Source: Pollenia angustigena (lineage: Eukaryota; Arthropoda; Insecta; Diptera; Polleniidae). Taken from it: a stretch of DNA of 64,000 nt. This document shows, piece after piece, positions 1 to 9,694 of this stretch. Where the stretch lies: contig OV884059.1 of NCBI GenBank assembly GCA_930367215.1, positions 33,595,882 to 33,659,881 on the forward strand, read 5' to 3'. Each line of letters opens with the position of its first letter. Position 1 is the first letter of the stretch. The notes under the pieces are model-generated. The model was given only the letters and a program-made list of their open reading frames with translations. It did no database searches and was not told the origin of the DNA. A program made the translations under genes and the position numbers.

Positions 1-1180
1 GACCCCAGGTCCAAATAAGTAGAATGAGTGAATTGGCTAGAAAGTTTTTTGAAAACTTTGCTCTACAAAAAACTAGCGCCCAAAATGAAATGTATGTCAA
101 ATTGCAGCTAAGGTGGCCCGCTACAACGCCCAATTCACAGAAGTTAGTCAGAAGTCCTAAATTTGGACCCAGGGTCAAAAAAGTAAAAAGAGTGAATTGG
201 CTAGAAATACTTTTTTGAAAACTTTGTTCTACAAAAAACTAGCGCCCAAAATTAAATGTATGCCAAATTGTAGCTAAGGTGGCCCGCTACAACGTCCAGT
301 TCACAGAAGTTAGTCAGAAGTCCTAAATTTGGCCCCAGGTCCAAATAAGTAAAATGAGTGAATTGGCTAGAAATAGTTTTTTGAAAACTTTGCTCTACAA
401 AAAACTAGCGCCCAAAATGAAATGTATGTCAAATTGCTGCTAAGGTGGCCCGCTACAACGCCCAATTCACAGAAGTTAGTCAGAAGTCCTAAATTTGACC
501 CCAGGGCCAAATAAGTAAAATTAGTGAATTATCTAGAAATACTTTTTTGAAAACTTTGTTCTACAAAAAACTAGCGCCCAAAATGAAATGTATGTCAAAT
601 TGTAGCTAAGGTGGCCCGCTACAACGCCCAGTTCACAGAAGTTAGTCAGAAGTCCTAAATTTGGCCCCAGGTCCAAATAAGTAAAATGAGTGAATTGGCT
701 AGAAATAGTTTTTTGAAAACTTTGCTCTACAAAAAACTAGCGCCCAAAATGAAATGTATGTCAAATTGCTGCTAAGGTGGCCCGCTACAACGCCCAATTC
801 ACAGAAGTTAGTCAGAAGTCCTAAATTTGACCCCAGGGCCAAATAAGTAAAATTAGTGAATTATCTAGAAATACTTTTTTGAAAACTTTGTTCTACAAAA
901 AACTAGCGCCCAAAATGAAATGTATGTCAAATTGTAGCTAAGGTGGCCCGCTACAACGCCCAGTTCACAGAAGTTAGTCAGAAGTCCTAAATTTGGACCC
1001 AGGGTCAAAAAAGTAAAAAGAGTGAATTGGCTAGAAATACTTTTTTGAAAACTTTGTTCTACAAAAAACTAGCGCCCAAAATGAAATGTATGTCAAATTG
1101 CTGCTAAGGTGGCCCGCTACAACGCCCAATTCACAGAAGTTAGTCAAAAGTCCTAAATTTGGACCTAGGGCCAAATAAGT
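1..1180. repeat. 166-bp tandem satellite with a 332-bp higher-order unit
   Basis: About seven tandem units. The landmark CTAGCGCCC recurs at 73, 239, 405, 571, 737, 903 and 1069, exactly 166 bp apart. Variant bases define three unit types: units starting near 333 and 664 are alike, those near 498 and 830 are alike, and those near 167 and 995 share a third variant (GGGTCAAAAAAG). The order is therefore C-A-B-A-B-C, with a 332-bp A+B higher-order block. The array runs off the left edge and decays after about 1180. The 83-codon minus-strand ORF here is a by-product of the repeat. Confidence 0.95.
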
Positions 1181-1301
1181 AAAATGAGTGAAGTTCAATA
1201 GAATTTTATGAGTGAAGTTTAAGAGAAATTTATTTTTTTTTAAACTTAAAATATATATTTTTAAGGAATCCAACACAAACATTTGTAAACTAATTTAAAT
1301 A

Positions 1302-2597
1302 CAGTATAACCCGGTTAATTACCCCACGCTTAAATGCCTTTCACGCTTATTTACCTCCAGTTTTAAGTCCCCGTTTTTTTTCTTCCCTTTTTTAAACAAA
1401 AATCCACGTTTAATTGCCATACGCTTAATTACCCGATTCGGATAGTTGCCTTAAAAATTTAACTCCCAAAACAAAATTATACCTAAATTTCATTCGTTTA
1501 ATTGCCTCAGTACTATTTGACAAAAACACAGCAAGTAAGGCAACCAAGTTTTACATGTTAATAATTTGAAAATATGCACTAAAATTTTTTTTTTTTAAAT
1601 ATGAGTTATATATTATCTAGACACACCAAATTTATGAGATATTTTGTCTTAAAGAGATTAAAGTTTGAAGTTTGCATGGGGACTATGTGATATTATAGAC
1701 CGATTCTTACAATTTACATAGGTTTCGTTCTTATGACAATTAAACGTATTTACCTAATTTTATCATATTATCTGAAAACTGCTACCTTTACTTTTAGCAC
1801 AAGGTTTACATGGACATACAACCAGCAAGATGGACGGACGGACGGACACGAAAAGATTACTTTAACAAGTGTTTCTGATTCGATCGTTTACTAAACGATG
1901 CGTCTAGGTTTCTATGTTATATGTTGCGAAAAACATTTATCTTCAACAAAAACTTGCTTTGGCTTAAAATTGTACAGTGAAAATTTAATGTAGGTGGCGA
2001 AATTAAAGCAACAGAAAATTCATCTGTTAAACAGAATTTTACGCAATTTTTTTTTTTTCTGCTTAACATGTATTAAAAACTTAAAATATGTGTGCAATAA
2101 AAATGCAGCAATGGCTAAAATATGGAAATTATTTACAAACGAATCGATACCAAAATTCATTAAAAGCTCTTAACGCATAAATATATTGTTTCTGCATTCA
2201 TTGGTCGCACAAGAAAAACCATGCAATTGCATATTTACGGCTTCCATGAGTAGTAGTAGGATATGACAGGACATCTCAACAAGCACTACAGATAAAATTT
2301 AAGACAACAAATCCCATTGTTATTTATTGCTATCTCTTAAGATTTAGCTGGTACGTGTAAAAATTCCTTTCTTAAATTTTTTCATACATCAAAGTTAAGT
2401 TATCTTGTAAATAAATACGTCTAATTACCTCATGAGGTATTTAAACGAATTCGGTTAATTACCTCAATGAGGTAGTTAAACGTATTCTTATTATTACCTC
2501 AACGAGGTAGTTAAGCGTATTCGCTTAAATGCTTACCCCGCATAATTACCCAAAAATATTGGCATTTTTGTCGAGGTAATTATCCGTGGAATACTTA
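1302..2597. mobile_element. Degraded pogo-like (Tc1/mariner superfamily) non-autonomous element
   Basis: The left end is CAGTATAACCCGGTTAATTA directly after TA, the start and target typical of pogo elements. The right end near 2575-2597 is an imperfect reverse complement of it. Both ends carry repeated short motifs of the form TTAATTACC and CGCTTAA. Between 2425 and 2545 a unit of about 33 bp with the core CCTCAATGAGGTAGTTAA is repeated three times. No transposase ORF is present. A GGAC repeat (1835-1850) followed by a GATTCGATCG-like stretch is a fragment of a mini-me type repeat inserted inside. The right boundary is approximate. Confidence 0.6.
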
Positions 2598-2899
2598 GTT
2601 TTTCTAATAGTTTGTTGCAATATTTTAATTATTTTTTATTTTATAAATAACATTTCCGGTTTTTCTTTGTTATCTTGCCGAAATACTCTCCCATACACCG
2701 AAAACAAGAAGAAGATATTATTCTCTATAAAATGGCTTAAGTTGCTATATCTATTCACAATATTTCGCTATTTTAACTTGGCCGCACCTAAGTTTAGTTC
2801 TGCTCGGCCAGAAATACTCAATTTGAATGAGGAGAAGAGAGACATATTTTGTTGCTCTCTTTCTTTGAGTGAAAAAAGATTTACTTTGTTAACTACTTT
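2598..2899. other. Non-coding spacer between two transposable elements
   Basis: AT-rich sequence with no recognisable gene. A 110-codon plus-strand frame starts at 2586 and runs into the neighbouring hAT element; its product matches nothing I know and it is not annotated. Confidence 0.4.
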
Positions 2900-2907
2900 G
2901 TTATGTT

Positions 2908-4165
2908 CAGGGTTGTGAACTATTTCTAATTAAAAAGCGCCGTGGCCCCAATCAAAAAGCGCTAAAAAGCGCTAAATAAAAAACTTAATGAAATGTTTAA
3001 GAAATAAGTTTAATTAATTACACTGGCCGTCAAAAAAAATCGTTTGAAATAAAAATATATAAAATACAAAAGTATAACAATCCGTTCAATCCGTTTCAGT
3101 TTTTCCTATCATGTCGAGTTTTTTATGGTCTAGACTAATATTTCGACCGAAATAAGGCATTTATGCTACATACATTTTATCATAGCTTGAGAACGATTTG
3201 TGCGATTTTGATCTTTTACAAATGATTATTTTCGACCATATGGCGACCATTTTTTCATGCAAATTAGTATGCACACTTTTTTTTTTATCAATTATCAGAA
3301 ATCCAGGTACATTATGAATAAAAAAAGGCGAGAAATCATGAAGATCAGTAAACAAAATGTTAACTAGACGTGATTGAATGACTATTTGGACTCAGCACGC
3401 TAAAGTCAATTAAAATCGCATAATCAAGTTCTTTACCCCGACTTTTTGTTTGTTTTTTGCAGTGCAATGTTAACAAAACATTAACATTTTTAAAAAGTTT
3501 TTTCTGATAATTTCAAATATACCCGGGAAGAATTATTAACTAAATCACCAGAAAATATGTCTTGAACCAAGAAAATTTTGCACCTCGCCAAGCCAAAAAT
3601 TTCTTATTGTAAGCCTGAAATTTTTTCATAAAAACGTGTAGTTTAAGAAAACTTAATATAAAAATAAGAAGCTTTTGATTGATATGTTAACATGTCGATC
3701 TAATTAAAAATTAATTGAATCAAAGCAAGTTTTCTTGAGCATTTTCTGAAAAGTTTAAAGAAATCGGTAGCATTTGTTTCTTGATGCAAGCAATTCCATT
3801 CTATTAAAATATCAATTAAATCAGACTAATTTAAATAAATGCTGAATGAAATACCAAAAATGTGAACTTTTGATCATGAGAAAATGTTTCTTTATTTAAG
3901 AAAGTTTTACTTAATACGAACAAAAAAAATTAATGGATTACTTTAGAAAATAAACTTCTTTCCTTGTAAAGTATGCATTTCAGAGTAAAGTATGTATTTA
4001 AAAAACGGAAACAAATTTTGGTTTAATATGTCTTGATTTAAATGTTTGCAAAATAAAGTACAAACATTTTGGGTATCAATAAAAGCGCTAAGGAAAAAAT
4101 ATGCGCCTTTTCGACACTTAAAAAGCGCTAAATCTAGCGCCAAAGGCGCTAAATTGGCAACTCTG
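2908..4165. mobile_element. hAT-like non-autonomous element (8-bp target duplication GTTATGTT)
   Basis: GTTATGTT occurs at 2900-2907 and again at 4166-4173. Inside it the ends are CAGGGTTGTGAA on the left and the complement of CAGAGTTGCCAA on the right, an imperfect terminal inverted repeat of hAT type. The motif AAAGCGCTAAA is repeated near both ends (about 2935-2980 and 4082-4150), probably subterminal transposase-binding repeats. No transposase is encoded. The ORFs inside are short and overlap on opposite strands. Confidence 0.8.
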
Positions 4166-4173
4166 GTTATGTT

Positions 4174-4563
4174 CACGGAGATTAGAAGCAAGGTATATTT
4201 ACACAAGGTAAATTCGTTGGCCCATATGTTCCTTGTGTTTGTTTACATACTTATGGTTAGTGCGCGCCATTATGAATTAAAAAAGTGTAATATTGTGAAA
4301 ACCATTTTATTTTTGTGAAATTTTAATTCTTGTGAGTACTAAGCAAACAAAATACATTTAAATGCATTATTTTTTGCAATAATACTTTATTTTTATGCTT
4401 GAGAATGCACAATATATTAAAAATTGTTTCAGCTTATTATTCTGAACTGCACGTGTTGTTTTTTTTCAATTTGTGTTTTTATTTTAAAGACACATTGTTG
4501 CGTTTTTTTTGACACCATGGTTCCAAATACAAAAACAATTTTGCGTGTTGTTTTTGTCTTGTT
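4174..4563. other. Spacer with the left end of a MITE whose right end lies near 18431
   Basis: 4191-4230 holds AAGGTATATTTACACAAGG and a GTTGGCCCATATG stretch. The complement of the first part recurs at 18398-18431, just past the 13.8-kb composite element. This suggests a roughly 400-bp MITE into which the composite jumped. Partial copies of the same end lie near 21605-21650 and 44480-44530. The remainder is T-rich sequence without a gene. Confidence 0.4.
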
Positions 4564-4831
4564 GTAGCAACTAGAGTTGGGTAGTTCATGAACGAACTAG
4601 TTCAATTGAACTAGTCAGTCAGATGAACGTTGAACTGTCATTCAGTCTGACAGTTCCTTTTAGTTCAACAGTTCACTTTTCGTCACTTTGTCTTTTGCGT
4701 CAGCAGTCTTTTGTGAGGGTTCATTTAGTTCAATTCATTTAGTTCACAGGTTCATTTACTTCAGTTGCTTGTCCACTTGATTTCATACTATTCTTTACCG
4801 CACTGATTGAAAAGAAACAACAATAGTATTA

Positions 4832-4982
4832 TGCTGGGTACACACAGTGCAACCTACATGGAAACTGTTTCAATGCAACCTTAAAATATCAAAGCGTTTT
4901 GATGTGTATGCAATCTGAAATGAATGAAAATGAATTTAATTCACTGGATTGCGTAAACGTGTTGCATAGTGTGTACCCAGCA
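4832..4982. mobile_element. PIF/Harbinger-like MITE, family A (151 bp), copy 1
   Basis: The ends are TGCTGGGTACACACAGTGCA and an inverted counterpart (GTGTGTACCCAGCA), flanked by TTA at 4829-4831 and 4983-4985. A TWA three-base duplication is the signature of PIF/Harbinger elements. The interior has no coding capacity. Confidence 0.8.
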
Positions 4983-5001
4983 TTAGTGTCACTATGTTTA
5001 A

Positions 5002-5152
5002 TGCTGGGTACACACAGTGCAACCAACATGGAAACTGTTTCAATGCAACCTCAAAATATCAAAGCGTTTTGATGTGTATGCAATCTGAAATGAATGAAAA
5101 TGAATTTAATTCACTGGATTGCGTAAACGTGTTGCATAGTGTGTACCCAGCA
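5002..5152. mobile_element. PIF/Harbinger-like MITE, family A, copy 2
   Basis: Nearly identical to the copy 20 bp upstream, with the same terminal inverted repeats. The flanks are TAA on the left and TTA on the right, so the target duplication is imperfect. Confidence 0.8.
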
Positions 5153-5172
5153 TTACATTATATTGTTTCTTT

Positions 5173-5313
5173 TGCTGGGTACACACAATGCAACCTACAT
5201 GCAATCTGTTTCAATGCAACCTCAAAATATCAAAGCGTTTTGATGTTGATGCAATCTAGAATGAATTAAATTCACTAGATTGCGTAAACGCGTTGCATAG
5301 TGTGTACCCAGCA
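5173..5313. mobile_element. PIF/Harbinger-like MITE, family A, copy 3
   Basis: Third adjacent member, 141 bp with a small internal deletion and slightly more diverged. It is flanked by TTT on both sides (5170-5172, 5314-5316), which indicates its own insertion event rather than tandem duplication of copies 1 and 2. Confidence 0.8.
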
Positions 5314-5316
5314 TTT

Positions 5317-7313
5317 TACTCATTGCCAGATAACTTTAAACATTTTCATAATAAAATCAAGGCTGCCATACTTAGAGATGTCTAGCTGCGATTTTTTCGG
5401 CAATTTATAAAATATTTTGTATTATTAATAAAGGGTCACATAGACACATACTTCTCATGCTCATGCAATCAGCATGTGTTTGTAAATTTGAAATTTTTAT
5501 TTATGTATGCGTCACACAGACAATGCAGTATGAAAAACCAAAATAGGTTTGATTTCAAAATAAACTCATACTGCTGACAGTTGTTCAATGAACAATAAAA
5601 AAAATTATTAATTTTATGATATATTTTTCTTTCAATTTAAGTTAAAACAAATTTAAAATAGTTTCTGAGAAGAAAAACGTGTGAAGAAAGTAGGGGTTCT
5701 CTTGAATTTCACGAAATGACATTTATTTTAAAATTATGATTGATAGGTGTGTAGTAAAATATCAATCACACACGTATACGAAGGATTCATCGGCAGTAGG
5801 TGTCAGCAGTATGTGTCTATGGGCCTCTTAAGATTTCCGTAGGACATGCTGAAATTTATTGTTGAGGTGATTTTGTCGGCATTAACATAGCGTTTTCACC
5901 TGACAATTTTTTGTCATCGCAAATATTTTGGTAGTAAAAATTTATATTGTGCATTATTTGTCAGTGCTTTATAAACAAATGTCTCTATTGTGAATAAATT
6001 GTCAGAGCTTGTATTCTGAAAGAAAAATATACAAAATAAAACACTAATAATTATATGATAAAATAAATAATGAATAATGTTTATCTTAATTTTTCTTATT
6101 AATACTCCTTCAATAAAAGAAAAAAGTAATTTAATTGAGCCCTACCTTAAAATACAAATTAAAACTTACATGTTCCCTACATGTTTTTAGTTTGGGAATT
6201 CGTTCCCATAAAATTTGTTATAGGAATCATTCACAATACGAAATAAAAAAAATATAGGAATATTTTCATGGGAGTAGTTGTTTGAGGTAGGGGTGCTTAT
6301 TTTGAGCAAAACGTGTCAGAGTGTTTCCATTTTGTAATAGTATTTCACTTAAGCGGCTCATACACTTAGAATAAAATTGTTAAATTTTACGTATAGTACA
6401 ATTATATCGCCAATGTGTATGTGATATTCGAAGGTGGAACAATATATTGGCAACAATCAAAGACTTGATTTTTATTGCACAACGAAAAGAAAGAGAAGTG
6501 TGTTGGCAACATTATACAATGCTGTTTATATTATTCCTATAGGTTATGTTCGCCTTTTTATTGAATGAATGAAACTATTGTGTGACTTATTGTAAAATAT
6601 AGGACAAAATGGAAATGATATGGCGAATATCATATACAATAATATTGCAAGTGTATGGGCCGCTTTACATGTTTTGGGCCACAAAACTACATTTGCAGCA
6701 AAACAAGTGTTCTGCTACTTGTTTTCCCATACAGTTTTCATGTTCGAAAAACTCAAATAAATACTAGTTTTGCTCCAAAAAATGTCGAAAGCCATGAAAA
6801 AACTCAGAGTTTTCCATTATTGGTGATTAACAATTTCGAAAAAAATTACAGATTTACCAAAATAACAAGACTTATTAAATTATATGTATAATGTGTATTA
6901 AAAAACAAATAAGAAAATATTTATTATTTTACAAAAATATTTTTTGCTTTCATGTTTGCAAACAACATTAATGCCAAATTGATTTCGAAAACCAAAACCA
7001 TTTTTACATAATGGAAGCACTCTGACACGTTTTGCTCAAAACAAGTTGACAACAAGCTGATAGTGGAAACATAGTATTAGAGTCTTAAAATAAATTAATA
7101 ACTTATCTAATTTCAGTGTATTTATCAAAAGTAATAATTGGAAATTTAGCACGTCATACGGAAATCTTTTTAATAATAAAAAAATCGCCATATATTTTAT
7201 AAATCGCAGTGTAGTCAAAATGTTTGAAAATTGCCACATGTGGCGAGACATCTCTTAATATGGCAGCCCTGATTATATTATGAACATATTTTAGTAGTCT
7301 GGCAATGAGTAAA
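5317..7313. mobile_element. About 2-kb inverted-repeat element (long imperfect arms) carrying nested MITEs
   Basis: The sequence from 5317 (TTACTCATTGCCAGA) reappears inverted at 7299-7313. The arms match imperfectly for roughly 100 bp or more, including the landmark AGAGATGTCT and the CGATTT...AATTTATAAAATAT stretch. The right arm (about 7130-7170) also carries TTTAGCACGTCATAC, a motif shared with the inverted-repeat region at 58320-60145. Between the arms lie an inner inverted repeat (6297-6335 against 7012-7046, core CAAAACGTGTCAGAGTG) and a MITE of family B. No coding capacity is seen. Confidence 0.5.
6352..6664. mobile_element. PIF/Harbinger-like MITE, family B (313 bp), copy 1
   Basis: The ends are AGCGGCTCATACACTT and an inverted counterpart (AAGTGTATGGGCCGCT on the right), flanked by TTA at 6349-6351 and 6665-6667. 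Intact copies lie at 29372-29687 and 50730-51045, each with a TAA duplication; a truncated copy spans about 23168-23384. Non-coding. Confidence 0.85.
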
Positions 7314-7490
7314 AGAAGCAAGTATACCCTGTCGGAATTTGAGTTAGCTTGAAGCTAACTCATGGTTAATCAGAATTGAGTCCGAGGTGACTCAAAAGCT
7401 AACTCATTTATATTGTAAAAACTATTCAGTTTTAACACGCAATGTCCTCAGTACGAGTCAGTAGTCACTTACGCTGCATCATTACGATCT

Positions 7491-7955
7491 AACCATAAGC
7501 TAACTCGTTATGAGTGAACTTGTGGTGCATCCAACATGAGTGCACTAAAAATTAACTATGATCTGGCTAACTTATGATTAGTATTATTAATTTAACTCTG
7601 AATGCATCAAATATGAGTGCACTGCGAGTTTATAATAAACTATCTAACCATAAGCTAGCTCGATATGAGTGAACTTGCGGTGCATCAAACATGAGTGCAC
7701 TAAAAATTAACTATGATCTGGCTAACTTATGATTAGTATTATTAATTTAACTCTGAATGCATCAAATATGAGTGCACTGCGAGTTTATAATAAACTATCT
7801 AACCATAAGCTAGCTCGATATGAGTGAACTTGCGGTGCATCAAACATGAGTGCACTAAAAATCAACTATGATCTGGCTAACTTATGATTAGTATTATTAA
7901 TTTAACTGTTAGTGCATCAAATATGAGTGCACTGTGAGTTTTTAATAAACTGGCT
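7491..7955. repeat. 155-bp subterminal tandem repeats of the CACTA-like element
   Basis: The landmark AACCATAAGCT recurs at 7491, 7646 and 7801, exactly 155 bp apart, giving three units; the last diverges at its end. Each unit contains several ATGAGTGCACT- and ATGAGTGAACTT-like motifs and AGCTAACTC-type elements, plausible binding sites for an element-encoded protein. Related GAGTTAG/AAGCTA motifs occur near the right end (about 11880-11930). Confidence 0.85.
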
Positions 7956-8084
7956 AGTTTATGATAAAAAATAAACTTCAATTTAATTTTTATTTATTTC
8001 ACTTTGTAGTTTTATGTACATATATTTATGTTTTCATTGTTTTTTATACTAAAACTTTAAAAGTAATAAATAAATACAAGCAAG

Positions 8085-9260
8085 TTAAAGATCTTTTTTT
8101 TTTTTGTTGAGACAAACCGCCTGGAAGTGTCGCTTTTTAATTAATTTGAACGCATTTCTTATTGCTTTTTCTGGGTTCTCTTCCCCAACATCTCGTACGG
8201 CATCTAAAATAAAATTAGAAATAAAATTGTATAAGTTTATAATGTATTACCTTTTCAACATATCGCACTGGTTCCTGAGTCAACACAAAATTTACACATT
8301 TAACTTTTTGCAGTGGTCGTAACTGCCCACTGTAAAAATCTTAGATCAATTTCTGTAGTATTTTCCAAAAAAAATATGATGTACTCTTAATTAGTATAAA
8401 TAAAAACAGGTTTTTTCTCTACTCAAATTTTATAAATTTTGATTTGACTCACTTTAGAGGAACCAGTGCGATATGTATCATAATCTAAAATAAAATCGTG
8501 AACATATTTGAAAAAATATGATACAAACGTACCTATTAGCACATCAAATACTTTTTTGTACTCTTTTAGGCAAACTTTTCCATGTATCCCATTAACATTT
8601 GATGCTAAAATCAGGTCTAATGAAAAAATCTCAGTCAACGACTTATCGATTCTTCCTCTTAAAACAGATGCAATACGTTGAATCTGAAATAAGAATGTAT
8701 ATGTATATTCAAATAAAATCATTTTTTGTCATTTCTATGTTAAGTACATATATGTATGAAAAATACTTACATAAACCGCCCGATTTCCGTCTTTGATATT
8801 TTCGTTCATTTCTTTTAAGCTTTCAATAGTTTGAATTGGAAAATATTTATTTAAACAAATCTTTTGTTTATCCTTTCCCAATAAATTTTCTGTCAGAACT
8901 TTTTGAGTGGCCAAAGCTTCCATTATTGTTGAATTTTGTTGTACGATAGTGTCTGTATTCAAAAAGAAAAAAAAAAATGTTTGTATACATATTTTATAAT
9001 GAGCGTAAAAACATTATACACATTTATGTATACCTTTTAACTCATGTATTGTTCCTTTAAGTTGATTCACTGACTCTATCAAAACAAAAAGAAATATATA
9101 GAATTATTTCGTTTTTTATACGCATATTTGTACAATGTAAATACATACCCGTTAATTGTTCAACTTTTGTTTCGTATTGCTTTTGCCAATTTTTACAGTT
9201 TTGGCAAATGTTTGCAAGCTGGAAGCGCTTAATGCCCAAATTTTTGTTTTGTAATTCCAT
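8085..9260 (-). CDS. Five-exon second gene of the CACTA-like element, DUF4806-like (201 aa)
   Basis: Exons on the minus strand: 9149-9260, 9034-9075, 8771-8952, 8533-8683 and 8203-8085. All four introns have GT-AG ends. The lengths (112, 42, 182, 151, 119) sum to 606 nt, so the frame stays open across every junction from ATG to TAA. The N-terminus (NICQNCKNWQKQYETKVEQL) could form a coiled coil. The C-terminal half contains FPIQTIESLKEMNENI and later IKKRHFQAVCLNKKKK, reminiscent of the DUF4806 domain found in many insect, often transposon-borne, proteins; that assignment is from memory and only moderately sure. It starts 434 bp beyond the transposase stop, on the same strand. By analogy with the two-protein organisation of plant En/Spm it may be an accessory DNA-binding factor (inference). 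Only separate fragments of it are visible as uninterrupted frames. Confidence 0.65.
8258..8474. repeat. Inverted repeat inside an intron of the transposon gene
   Basis: ATATCGCACTGGTTCC at 8258-8273 is inverted exactly at 8459-8474, with GAGTCAA-type sequence next to both copies. It lies wholly inside the last intron (8204-8532) and may be a small MITE. Confidence 0.5.
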
Positions 9261-9694
9261 CCCAAATTTAGTACTTTTAATTAAATGAACTGGGAAACTC
9301 CCGACTTAAGAAAATTTGTATCAAAAAGGAAAACAAATTTATTTGAGATCAAAAACCTGTAATAATATAATTTTTTAGTTTACAAAATGTACATAGTATG
9401 TGTGGTTATTTTTAATTAAAGAATGCATGTTTGATATTCACAAAAGGTTGTGGAAGTAAAATATTCGCTAAGTGTTTTAAAGTGATTAAAAAATAGACAT
9501 TTAACCCTTATTTATAAACAATATTTATGATTTATAAGAGGTTTACTAAACAAATTTTCATAGAAAATTCGTTTTATACACCTGAAATAATTTGTATGAA
9601 TAAGGCCTATAATGTTTCAAATAAATATTTTATTAATTTAAGAATTTTATTAGTGAATACTTCTTTAAGTTTTTATAAAGAAACTTTATTGCTA

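Noticed and set aside
1..1180. Regular repeats that might suggest a CRISPR array
   Set aside because: Units are 166 bp, contiguous and without unique spacers; it is eukaryotic satellite DNA.
2586..2918. 110-codon plus-strand ORF
   Set aside because: Begins inside the pogo-like end and runs into the hAT end; composition is of non-coding type and no motif is seen.
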